Of a DNA stretch of 39,476 nt, positions 8,258-15,129 are shown one piece after another (position 1 is the stretch's first letter; the number at the start of each line of letters is the position of its first letter). The notes beneath the pieces are model-generated. The model did no database searches, was not told the DNA's origin, and was given only the letters and a program-made list of their open reading frames with translations. Origin of the DNA: a virus; the IMG/VR virus record IMGVR_UViG_3300010155_002773, positions 1 through 39,476 of that record; one strand, given 5' to 3'. The position numbers and the translations under genes are program-made.

Positions 8258-8760
8258 TGATTGTACTGGGAGTTGATCCGGGTTACCGCAACCTCGGCCT
8301 GAGCATCGTCGAAATCTCGGGCGATGGCAAGAAGGCCAAGGTGCTCTACTCGAAGAACGTCTCGGTAGGTAAGGCGACAGCCCCGATGATGTTCACGAAG
8401 TTCCTCTGGCCGAGGCTCGTTGCGCTCCACAAGGAGTACGGCATCGAGGCGGTAGCCAGTGAGACTCCCCCATTCATCATGGGGCAGATCAAGACGACGG
8501 CATTCCTCTGGGCCGTGGGCTCAATCGTTGTTGCCTGGGCGCATAACGAGGGGGTACCGTTCAAACACGCATCACCCATCTCGCTGAAGAGGGGCGTTTG
8601 TCGTGCGTTAGAGTTACCCTGGGATCGCAAGTTTATCCCCAAGAAGAAGGATGTGAAGGCGGCAGTTCGACGAATTACTGGGGACTGCGGCTCGACCTCC
8701 CACGAGGACGACGCCACTCTGGCCGCCATTCTCATGTTCAGTGAGGTTATCCCCCGATGA
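8257..8760 (+). CDS. RuvC-like Holliday junction resolvase
   Basis: This 167-residue protein has the RuvC/RNase H fold. GVDPGYRNLG at residues 5-14 gives Asp7, SETPPF gives Glu69, and SHEDDA at 148-153 gives His149 and Asp151/152, matching the acidic catalytic set. Phage resolvases of this type trim branched DNA before packaging. The length is close to the bacterial RuvC core. It lies in the late arm downstream of lysis genes rather than with the replication genes, consistent with a role in DNA maturation. The start is in TAATG and the stop overlaps the ParB-like start (ATGA). Confidence 0.88.
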   Translation: MIVLGVDPGYRNLGLSIVEISGDGKKAKVLYSKNVSVGKATAPMMFTKFLWPRLVALHKEYGIEAVASETPPFIMGQIKTTAFLWAVGSIVVAWAHNEGVPFKHASPISLKRGVCRALELPWDRKFIPKKKDVKAAVRRITGDCGSTSHEDDATLAAILMFSEVIPR

Positions 8761-9215
8761 GTAAAGTGTTGCACATGGCGAACAGGGCGAGTAGGGTAGG
8801 GTATGCAGGGGTAGTGATCTCTGACTTCGAGGTCAGGGCGCTCCCCGTAGCGGAGCTGTGGGCTCCGGTCAGTATCGTACCGTCGTTCATGCAGCAGGTA
8901 AGGGACTCCATCATGGAGGAGGGACTTCTCAATCCTATCATCGTTGTCCGCGCACCGAGGGAAGACGTCATCCGCCACTTCAGAGCGGTCAAGGCGGGCC
9001 TCCCGGAGGGCGCGAAGGATGCGCTACCGAAGGGCCTACCTGAAGAGGAGGTGATCAATACTATCTGGGGAGGCAGCAACCGCCTGGCCGCCGTCAAGGA
9101 ACTGGGTTACACCGAGGTCGACTGCCTGATCGTGCACGATTTCTTCATTGCCACAGCCATCCAGACGGCCCAACGTAACTCCTACGGCGAGGAGCCCAAT
9201 GCAGCCCATGAGTAA
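8757..9215 (+). CDS. ParB/sulfiredoxin-like domain protein
   Basis: In this 152-residue protein, residues about 47-66 (VRDSIMEEGLLNPIIVV) and about 100-126 (WGGSNRLAAVKELG, then a Val-rich strand) match the ParB N-terminal nuclease/CTPase-like fold, with the box-II-type G-x-x-R replaced by GGSNR. The family includes partition proteins, nucleases and phage ParB-like proteins. With no ParA, no helix-turn-helix and no centromere repeat seen here, plasmid partition is unlikely. A role in DNA processing or packaging with the neighbouring resolvase is a guess. Confidence 0.75.
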   Translation: MSKVLHMANRASRVGYAGVVISDFEVRALPVAELWAPVSIVPSFMQQVRDSIMEEGLLNPIIVVRAPREDVIRHFRAVKAGLPEGAKDALPKGLPEEEVINTIWGGSNRLAAVKELGYTEVDCLIVHDFFIATAIQTAQRNSYGEEPNAAHE

Positions 9216-9627
9216 AAAGGTCAGTAAGGCGCCACCACTTCGCGCCTTACCCACAGTCAACGAGATGGCTGAACAGCGCTTCGGCAAGGTTGAGGGCCTC
9301 GCCATCGTTGAGCAGACGACGATGCAGTTAGCGCGGCACTACGCTAAACGCTTCGACCTTGACCCCGACGACCCGGAGGTGACGCTCATAACCACGGCCC
9401 TGGCATTCACCCGTCACAAGGAGTTCACCCTGCTCGTTGAGGTAGAGCGTGACCTCTACACCAGGGTCGCGACTTCGCCCGAAGCCCTGAGCTACGGCCA
9501 GGTGCTCTTCAACGTGACCAAGACGGGCGCTTACCGAGACATACATCGAGAGGTTGACCGCCTGCACCTCAGAGCCGGTCGCTACATTGAAGAGCTGCGC
9601 TTCATCGCCGATGTCTCAGGAAAGTAA
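9199..9627 (+). CDS. Hypothetical protein (weak candidate small terminase)
   Basis: This 142-residue, mostly helical protein could start at 9199 (after GAGGAG) or 9208. No family was recognised with confidence. No other gene in the genome looks like a small terminase subunit. This product is of suitable size, is late expressed, and has a C-terminal helical segment (DIHREVDRLHLRAGRYIEE) of the kind used for oligomerisation, so TerS is a possibility but unproven. It overlaps the ParB-like gene by 17 nt and the zinc-ribbon gene downstream by 17 nt. Confidence 0.65.
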   Translation: MQPMSKKVSKAPPLRALPTVNEMAEQRFGKVEGLAIVEQTTMQLARHYAKRFDLDPDDPEVTLITTALAFTRHKEFTLLVEVERDLYTRVATSPEALSYGQVLFNVTKTGAYRDIHREVDRLHLRAGRYIEELRFIADVSGK

Positions 9628-9766
9628 GCCCACACCCCGTGCTTACCGCTGCATCATGTGTGGGGTCAAGCTCCCTGTGCGTATAGCGGGGACCCGCAAG
9701 CCTTGCCCAAGGTGTCTCTACCCATTCCCCCACGGTCGGGCGGAGGGGCGACGCGACCTCGGCTAA
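9611..9766 (+). CDS. Small zinc-ribbon protein, last gene of the late arm
   Basis: This 51-residue protein has two CxxC knuckles (CIMC near residue 15 and CPRC near 34), giving a four-Cys zinc ribbon with a basic Arg-rich C-terminus. The start ATG 9611 lies inside the end of the upstream gene. It is probably a nucleic-acid-binding or structural zinc protein; the exact function is unknown. It is the last + strand gene before the convergent point with the replication operon. Confidence 0.6.
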   Translation: MSQESKPTPRAYRCIMCGVKLPVRIAGTRKPCPRCLYPFPHGRAEGRRDLG

Positions 9767-9823
9767 AGAAAAGTGGCGGACCGCGTTATCTCACGATCCA
9801 CCACACCGAGATGTTCTCAGGTA

Positions 9824-9844
9824 AGGGGCCCCCTCAATGCCCCT
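9824..9844. terminator. Weak hairpin at the convergent end of both arms
   Basis: AGGGGC (9824-9829) pairs with GCCCCT (9839-9844) around a 9-nt loop. It lies between the ends of the + strand late arm and the - strand replication operon, abutting the stop of the 9844 gene. There is no clear T-run on either side, so intrinsic termination is uncertain. Confidence 0.3.
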
Positions 9845-10071
9845 CATTCAGCGCCTTCGTCTGATCGATCAAACATGATGGCGAGCGCTGCCAGAGCTAT
9901 ACGTAGGAGATCATTGCTGGGCAATTTCCCCATCTCCTCTAACAGGAAGAGCTCCTCCTGGGGCTCAGGTTCCGTCCCCATCTCGGGTTGGGGTTTCTCG
10001 GCAAATGTCTCGGAAGGCGCAGTAGCCTGGCCGTCCTCCTCGTCCGCATTGGAAGTAGGCGTCTGATCCAT
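9844..10071 (-). CDS. Hypothetical acidic protein, end of the replication operon
   Basis: This 75-residue protein has an acidic, Pro/Glu-rich N-terminal half (residues 1-45) and a hydrophobic helix LLRIALAALAIMF near 55-68. The ATG at 10071 follows an in-frame stop, so it is the first possible start. GGAGAGGAG lies upstream but at a long spacing. It overlaps the Cas4-like gene by 107 nt in another frame, which is unusually long for this genome. A shorter 45-residue product from ATG 9981 is possible. No family was recognised. Confidence 0.45.
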   Translation of the reverse strand: MDQTPTSNADEEDGQATAPSETFAEKPQPEMGTEPEPQEELFLLEEMGKLPSNDLLRIALAALAIMFDRSDEGAE

Positions 10072-10858
10072 GTCGTGTTAGGAACTCCTCTCCGGGATCG
10101 GAACCATCTTCGGCCATTTCGATGGCCAGCTTGACCCGCGCCAACTCACTCTTCAACGCTTCCGCTGAGATGTGTCGGGGCAGGAGGGGCTTGGTCAGGG
10201 AATCCCGGTTGATCCCTGCCACGATGGCCCCACTGTCGATGACGCCGAGGGCGTCGGTATAAACTGCGATCTGGGCAAGGTAGCCGAAGGCGTCGGGGTC
10301 TTCTCCCCATACGGTTTTGCCGTGCTTGCGGTAGGTGTAGCTACCCATTGTTTTAAAGTCCACCAGCATAACATTTACCTGACGCGGGATGTACTTCGCC
10401 TTGACTGCTGGATCAGTGCAGGTCACGAGCATGTCAACGTGCCCGGCCTGATTGTACTTTGTCGCGTCCTTCGGCCACCACGGCGCAAGGTTTACATGCT
10501 TCTCGACCTCGACGAGGAACCCTTCAGGCATTGCCGAGAGGACAGCGGCGTAGGATAGCTCATGGAGCAGGTGCCCCACCGCGAAGGTGCTCCCGATGTG
10601 ATCGGGCATCCCCCCGGAATCTTCGCCCTGGACAGAGAAGTAGGTCTGCCTCGCGCAGGCCAGGAATGCGGAGGGTCGGATTGTGCTCGCCTCGTTGCGG
10701 CGGGTAAAAACTTCCTTGATGGATTCGTTAGCGAGGTCGGCGCGGGTAGCCACGATGTCCTTGTCGATGTTCTGGACGGACATGCCGTGCATCCACACGG
10801 CGCTCAGGAAGCGTGACCAGTCGGCGTAGGGCTTGTCAGGTACGGGTAATCTACTCAT
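9965..10858 (-). CDS. Cas4/RecB-like Fe-S PD-(D/E)XK exonuclease
   Basis: This 297-residue protein has the nuclease core: GHVDM with Asp142, a VDFKT motif with Asp167 and Lys169, and the motif QIAVY with Gln196 and Tyr200. Four cysteines, Cys68 near the start and Cys271, Cys280 and Cys286 at the end, match the iron-sulfur cluster ligands of the Cas4/AddB family. Phage members act in recombination or in degradation of DNA ends. Here it follows the polymerase and small genes of the replication operon, so a DNA replication/recombination role is likely. No cas genes or arrays are present, so this is not CRISPR adaptation. The start overlaps the upstream stop by 8 nt. Confidence 0.87.
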   Translation of the reverse strand: MSRLPVPDKPYADWSRFLSAVWMHGMSVQNIDKDIVATRADLANESIKEVFTRRNEASTIRPSAFLACARQTYFSVQGEDSGGMPDHIGSTFAVGHLLHELSYAAVLSAMPEGFLVEVEKHVNLAPWWPKDATKYNQAGHVDMLVTCTDPAVKAKYIPRQVNVMLVDFKTMGSYTYRKHGKTVWGEDPDAFGYLAQIAVYTDALGVIDSGAIVAGINRDSLTKPLLPRHISAEALKSELARVKLAIEMAEDGSDPGEEFLTRHGSDAYFQCGRGGRPGYCAFRDICRETPTRDGDGT

Positions 10859-11090
10859 TGGAATTGTCCTTTATTTCAATACATTCAGCGATCTCTTCCG
10901 GCGGCTGATCTACGGCGATGGCCTTATCGGAGTTAAGGAGGAATATCATTGACCCTCCTTGTTTGAAATTGGGCACCACTGAGACGATGTTGTCAACATT
11001 GACGAGCCTCCCGCCACTCTCTTCGCTGAAGAGGTAAAGGAAGCTCTTTCGTCCCATCTCGATGATGCGGGTGTCGAACTTGGCCGGCAA
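10851..11090 (-). CDS. Hypothetical 79-residue protein with a TTG start
   Basis: I place the start at TTG 11090 because AAGGAG lies 6 nt upstream and the longer frame would run through an intergenic hairpin and into the upstream gene. The product is a small alpha/beta protein with strands SFLYLF, VSVVPNF and SMIFLLN and an acidic end. It resembles small phage proteins of the single-domain beta-barrel type, but no family is certain. It lies between the possible SSB gene and the Cas4-like nuclease and overlaps the latter by 8 nt, so its role is probably in DNA metabolism. Confidence 0.65.
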   Translation of the reverse strand: MPAKFDTRIIEMGRKSFLYLFSEESGGRLVNVDNIVSVVPNFKQGGSMIFLLNSDKAIAVDQPPEEIAECIEIKDNSNE

Positions 11091-11115
11091 GTTGATCTCC
11101 TTAAGGGTAAAAGGT

Positions 11116-11155
11116 GGGTGCCCACTGGGAATAGTGGGTGGATTGGTGGGCACCC
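11116..11155 (-). promoter_or_regulatory. Perfect 10-bp inverted repeat inside the replication operon
   Basis: GGGTGCCCAC (11116-11125) is exactly complementary to GTGGGCACCC (11146-11155), with a 20-nt loop. An alternative inner stem CCCACT/AGTGGG (11121-11138 area) could compete. On the - strand it sits about 45 nt after the stop of the 11200 gene and about 26 nt before the TTG of the 79-residue gene, followed by ACCTTTTACCC. It could be a leaky terminator, an RNA-stabilising hairpin or a translational control element. Confidence 0.6.
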
Positions 11156-11199
11156 GCCGACGCTCAGGGTTTTGCCGTCCCTGGGAGTGATAGCGTCGG

Positions 11200-11610
11200 T
11201 TAAACGGCTGGCGTGAATCGGAACTCAGCCCACTCCCCGAAGTCTCCCTCTTCGTGGAACACGCTGATGTTGATCGTCTCACCGATGAGATCCCGTGGAG
11301 TCTTGCTCACGGCGACAGACTTGTCAGGCCACACTGCTTTGAGCAGCTTGGTGTAAGTAGCGCGGGCATTGAGCGGGCGCTTATAGTTGATCCATGTCGA
11401 GAGATCACCATCGAAGGTGGGGCACTCGAAGCTGACGAGGAAGCGGGCTTCAACGCCCTTCTCCTTGGCCTTGTCATGGGGCTCGAAGGCACGGACATCG
11501 GTGATGAGGGTGTCGGGGTATGTCCCCTCGGGAGTCATTGGACGCTTGCCCTCGTACTCGGCTTCAGTGATGCCGTCATTGAGGATTGCGTCTGCGTCAA
11601 ACTCAGTCAT
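11200..11610 (-). CDS. Hypothetical replication-operon protein (possible ssDNA-binding protein)
   Basis: This 136-residue protein starts at ATG 11610 with GGAG 7 nt upstream; an ATG two codons earlier is the alternative. It is rich in aromatic and charged residues, with predicted strands (ARFLVSFEC, STWINYKRPL, INISVFHEE, WAEFRFTP). Size, beta content and position directly after the polymerase fit the OB-fold SSB-like proteins of phages, but no diagnostic motif is visible. Its 3' end is followed by a strong hairpin. Confidence 0.65.
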   Translation of the reverse strand: MTEFDADAILNDGITEAEYEGKRPMTPEGTYPDTLITDVRAFEPHDKAKEKGVEARFLVSFECPTFDGDLSTWINYKRPLNARATYTKLLKAVWPDKSVAVSKTPRDLIGETINISVFHEEGDFGEWAEFRFTPAV

Positions 11611-11824
11611 TATCATTCTCCATTTTTGGACCTCTGTCGAGGTTCTGCAAAAGTGCAAGTAAGTCGAGGCCGTGGTCTGCCGCCAATGGCTTGGCTCTAA
11701 GCAATTTCTCCACGGTCCCAGCGAGGGCCTCACGGTCCCTCGGTGGACGGTCGCCCATTTCCGCAAGTGCGTCACGCACTCGTCGGTCAATGAGATTAGC
11801 TATTGATTCTTCGTTGTTAGACAT
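11603..11824 (-). CDS. Hypothetical small helical protein
   Basis: This 73-residue, mostly helical protein (IANLIDRRVRDALAEMG, AGTVEKLLRAK, LDLLALLQNL) ends in an acidic/Asn-rich tail. The ATG at 11824 lies inside the end of the polymerase gene, and its stop overlaps the start of the next gene, so it is translationally coupled on both sides. A processivity or loading partner of the polymerase is conceivable but unsupported by any motif. Confidence 0.6.
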   Translation of the reverse strand: MSNNEESIANLIDRRVRDALAEMGDRPPRDREALAGTVEKLLRAKPLAADHGLDLLALLQNLDRGPKMENDND

Positions 11825-13490
11825 CGCCCCATGTTTCTCCAGTTGTTACCGAAGCGGGAAATTTGACATCCGAGAATACACCAGTATATGCGGAGTTGGC
11901 AGCAGTCTCCATAGTTTCCCTGAGTTTTTCTGCCTCACTCTCGGACCTCCCACTGATGAGTATCTCGTCATGCACCGAGAGCAGCGGCGATAAGTAGCTC
12001 TCGTCAACTGCCACCAACGCATGGCGCATGAGCTCAGCGGCTGAGCCTTGGACAATGACGCTGATGGATGGTCGAGTGGCCTCTGCCTGGGTGAAGATGC
12101 GCGTCCTCCCCGCCACTGTCCGGGCAAGGCAGAACGTCTCGGCATCACGCCACACACCCTCCATCCACTCGTGCAACTGGGCGAGGTTCCGCTTGTACTC
12201 CCCGAGGAAGCTCCGGGCTTCGGGTGTCGATGACTTCAGCTCGACGGCCAGGCGCTTGGCGCCCATACCGTTCAGTATCCCGAAGTTGACAGCCTTAGCC
12301 CTGAACCGCTCCTCGGGCGTTATCTTGTCTACGGCCTTGCCCAACATCTTAGCCGCTACCTCAGTGTGGGGGCAGCGCCCGGCGGCGAACGCCTCCAACA
12401 GTGTGGGTTCTTGGGCAAGGGCTGCTGCTACCCGCAGCTCTATCTGACTGAAGTCGCAGGCTGTCACCCCGTTGTTATAGGGAGAGGTCAAGCAGCCCCG
12501 GATGGCCTTGCCCAGCGGCCCCCGCTTCGGGATCTGCTGAAGATTGGGGGAGTCGCAACTGAATCTCCCCGTGGCAGTCCGAGTCGTGTTAGTCCTCGGG
12601 TAGAGGATGCCGTTCTGGGCCAGCTTGGGGAGCGGCTCAATGAAACTGTTGCGTAGCTTGATGAGCTTGCGCCACCCCAGGAGGGTGCCGGCCATCTCGT
12701 CGCCGTCGTCAACGAGCCCCTGAAGGACCAGCTTCGACGTACTCGGCTTGCCCGTCGCGGTATGGGGCAGCTTCCGGCCCTTCGAGATCAACCAATCTGC
12801 GACGTTGCGCGTAGAGTTCAGGTTGCCGTCGAGTCCGTAGGCGTAGAGCAGGTCCTCCTTCTCACCGATGCGCGTATCAATGCTGTCACGGACGGCACCG
12901 AGGCGGTCGGTCAGCAGACGCATACCCCTGCACTCCATCCCGTAGACAGCTTGGTCGACGCGGTAATCGAACGCGGCGAGGTCCATTCGGAGCGCCTTGT
13001 ACATTCGGGCAGTGATCCAGCAGTCGTCGGCAAGGTAAGCGCAGAGCTCGTCCTTCGGGACATCGAGGATGCGGCCCTTCTTCAGGAGATCCGGGGTAGG
13101 GATCTTCGGCCAGCCGTGGACTCGAGCAATGTGATCCATGCTGCGGCGCCCCGTAGTGTTGGTGTAGTAGGCGGCAGACATCGTGTCCTCCCACGGCATC
13201 TGGGGGTTCAGGCCCAGTGCGTGGAGGTCGAAGCGCAGGTTGTGCCCGATGAGTCGGATACCCTCCAGCTCCTCCCTTAGATCCCACTCCTCAAACTCTT
13301 CGCGGGTGACGATGAAGACATGCCTGGAGTCGAGGGGCATCAACCCGATGTAGTAGGCCCGGTGCGGTGCGGCGTGACCCTGAACCTCCAACCCATTCGT
13401 CTCGGTGTCCATGACCCACTTACGCTTGGCATCCCTTTGCAGTATACCCAACATGATCTCTCTATCTGGGCGGTGTATCTCGATGTTCAT
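11817..13490 (-). CDS. polA: Family A DNA polymerase with 3'-5' exonuclease
   Basis: This 557-residue phage-type PolA lacks the 5'-3' exonuclease. The proofreading domain shows DTETNG (Asp28, Glu30), Asp88 in HNLRFDLH and LADDCWIT near 153-160. The polymerase domain shows TATGRFS near 305-311, motif A CDFSQIELR with Asp346, motif B with Arg395, Lys399, Phe403 and Gly404, and motif C VHDE at 506-509. The residue matching E. coli Phe762 is Phe403. The residue matching E. coli Tyr766 is Asn407, which is unusual. It replicates the genome with the upstream prim-pol and SF1 helicase. The start overlaps the upstream stop in ATGA. Confidence 0.95.
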   Translation of the reverse strand: MNIEIHRPDREIMLGILQRDAKRKWVMDTETNGLEVQGHAAPHRAYYIGLMPLDSRHVFIVTREEFEEWDLREELEGIRLIGHNLRFDLHALGLNPQMPWEDTMSAAYYTNTTGRRSMDHIARVHGWPKIPTPDLLKKGRILDVPKDELCAYLADDCWITARMYKALRMDLAAFDYRVDQAVYGMECRGMRLLTDRLGAVRDSIDTRIGEKEDLLYAYGLDGNLNSTRNVADWLISKGRKLPHTATGKPSTSKLVLQGLVDDGDEMAGTLLGWRKLIKLRNSFIEPLPKLAQNGILYPRTNTTRTATGRFSCDSPNLQQIPKRGPLGKAIRGCLTSPYNNGVTACDFSQIELRVAAALAQEPTLLEAFAAGRCPHTEVAAKMLGKAVDKITPEERFRAKAVNFGILNGMGAKRLAVELKSSTPEARSFLGEYKRNLAQLHEWMEGVWRDAETFCLARTVAGRTRIFTQAEATRPSISVIVQGSAAELMRHALVAVDESYLSPLLSVHDEILISGRSESEAEKLRETMETAANSAYTGVFSDVKFPASVTTGETWGDV

Positions 13491-14020
13491 AGTGTAACCT
13501 TAACTCCAATGAGGGGTATGCGATGCTTCCCGTGCTTGCTTAACACGCCGGTCTTACTTAATTCGGTGGCGCCCTCGTAGGTGGCTTCGCTGTCAGGGTA
13601 TAATTGCACCCTAACGACGCGCTGGCCCTTGTTATGGAGGAAGGCGGCTCTGACTATTGAGTCCGAGTGAAATGGTTTGGACACCGCCCAACCATCGGCG
13701 CCCTGCTTAATGTTAACGGGGAAGGGTTTCCATGTCAGCCCCCGTAGCCATTGCTCCTCGAGTTCGTCATACGTCTCGATGGTATCTTCGGGCTTACTTG
13801 TCGTCAGACGGAGGTAATCGAGCGGTGCAAGAAGGGCAATGTAACCTCGGCGGCGGTGCAGGCAGGCGGCGAAGTAGGCGCGACCCGCCCTGCGGTGACT
13901 CGATGGTACGAGCTGTTGCAGGCCGGCACTGTACATCTCTGTGCTGCGCGGTGGGTGGAAGCGGACGCGGTTAGCTACGTTCATCAGTTGCTTCTTCAGT
14001 TTTTCGAGATGGAAGTTCAT
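13487..14020 (-). CDS. Hypothetical protein between helicase and polymerase
   Basis: This 177-residue basic alpha/beta protein has Arg-rich segments at about residues 18-60 (for example RAGRAYFAACLHRRRGYIALL) and a Lys/Arg-rich C-terminus. No known motif was recognised. It sits between the SF1 helicase and PolA with 4-nt overlaps at both ends. A nucleic-acid-binding accessory role would fit its charge and place, which is inference only. Confidence 0.75.
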   Translation of the reverse strand: MNFHLEKLKKQLMNVANRVRFHPPRSTEMYSAGLQQLVPSSHRRAGRAYFAACLHRRRGYIALLAPLDYLRLTTSKPEDTIETYDELEEQWLRGLTWKPFPVNIKQGADGWAVSKPFHSDSIVRAAFLHNKGQRVVRVQLYPDSEATYEGATELSKTGVLSKHGKHRIPLIGVKVTL

Positions 14021-15129
14021 AGGGGGAGCCTCGCTTTCAGTGTTCGGGGGAGGTAGACGCGGCGCCTTGCGCGGGTCAACATGACGTAGAGCAGACGGAG
14101 CGTCTCGGGGGTTCGATCCTCGAAGCGATGAATGGCTACTCTGGACCAGGGGAGGATGTAGACCTCATCGGCCTCGGCACCCTTCGCTGCGTGGCCGGTG
14201 GAGAGTACGAGTTCGTCGTCAGCCGCTGCGATATTGGGGACCACGCCGGTACGGGAGAGCCCCCAGTTCTGGAAGGCGTTGGCAACGGTACGGCGCGAGT
14301 AACCGAGGACGAGGCCACGAGGGGGGCGCTCTCGGGTGTCCCAAGTCAACAGCTCGGTCGAGTGGTCGGCCCTGAACGTACCTGCCGGGCGGTTATAGTA
14401 ACTGTGCAGGACACGGGCGGCGGCGGAGGCCACGGGATCACCCACTCGGTATCCCTTGTTCATAACGCGGCGCTCGTCGGCGAGTGACCAGAGCGGGGGG
14501 AGCGCATCGCCGAGTATGCCCTTGGCGTTTCCGAAGATGCACTGGCCTGGGTCGCCGTAGCAAGTCACTTCGCCATCAGCTCGGACGAGGGCAACGGCTG
14601 CGCGGAGCTCGACCCAGCTAAGGTCCTGCGCCTCATCGACCGAGAGATTGTCGAGCAGCTCCTTCTCGGGGACGGGGGCGCCAGCCTCGAGCCATCGGGC
14701 GAGTGGGAGGACAAACTTCAGCGGCCCCTTGGCCTGCTCGGAGCTAAGGTCGAAGGGTGGGGGACCGCCCGACCAGGCGTGGAGGTGCTGGGCCATCGTG
14801 TCCTGTCGGGTCAGCTTCCGGTTGCTGGGCGCATCGTTGACGTACTGAAGCAGGGCAGGGTCGAGTTGGTGGCGTATGCGTCGGAGCGAGTATGCCTGAT
14901 TGCCCGAGACGTTGTAGGATTTACTGCCCTGAACGAAGGGCTTGACGTAGGGCCAGGTCAGCGAATAGACCGTGCCTGCGGTTATGTGGGGGGCACGTTT
15001 GCGGAGGACGGCAGCGGCGTCGTTGGTATAAGTTATGACAGTTGTGAATGCGTCGGAGTGCTCGATGATTGTCCTTGTCTTGCCCGTTCCGGGGGGACCG
15101 TCAACCGCTATGACCTTGGGCTTGCTCAT
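14017..15129 (-). CDS. SF1 UvrD/Dda-like DNA helicase
   Basis: I place the start at ATG 15129, in an ATGA overlap with the primase stop, giving 370 residues; the longer open frame upstream lies inside the primase gene. Superfamily 1 motifs are in order: Walker A GPPGTGKT (11-18), Walker B DEAQD (165-169), motif III GDPGQCI (192-198), motif IV NKGYR (224-228), motif V near 310-325 (HAAKGAEADEV) and motif VI LLYVMLTRAR (346-355). It is compact like phage Dda/UvrD-type helicases. No DnaB-type replicative helicase is present, so this ATPase may unwind DNA at the fork or in recombination. Confidence 0.92.
   Translation of the reverse strand: MSKPKVIAVDGPPGTGKTRTIIEHSDAFTTVITYTNDAAAVLRKRAPHITAGTVYSLTWPYVKPFVQGSKSYNVSGNQAYSLRRIRHQLDPALLQYVNDAPSNRKLTRQDTMAQHLHAWSGGPPPFDLSSEQAKGPLKFVLPLARWLEAGAPVPEKELLDNLSVDEAQDLSWVELRAAVALVRADGEVTCYGDPGQCIFGNAKGILGDALPPLWSLADERRVMNKGYRVGDPVASAAARVLHSYYNRPAGTFRADHSTELLTWDTRERPPRGLVLGYSRRTVANAFQNWGLSRTGVVPNIAAADDELVLSTGHAAKGAEADEVYILPWSRVAIHRFEDRTPETLRLLYVMLTRARRRVYLPRTLKARLPL

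Noticed and set aside
8757-9215. Plasmid-type partition system (phage-plasmid lifestyle)
   Set aside because: There is only a ParB-like domain, without ParA, a helix-turn-helix or centromere repeats. No replication initiator or integrase was seen.
9973-10858. CRISPR-associated cas4 gene as part of an immune locus
   Set aside because: No cas1, cas2 or repeat array is present; the neighbours are replication genes.
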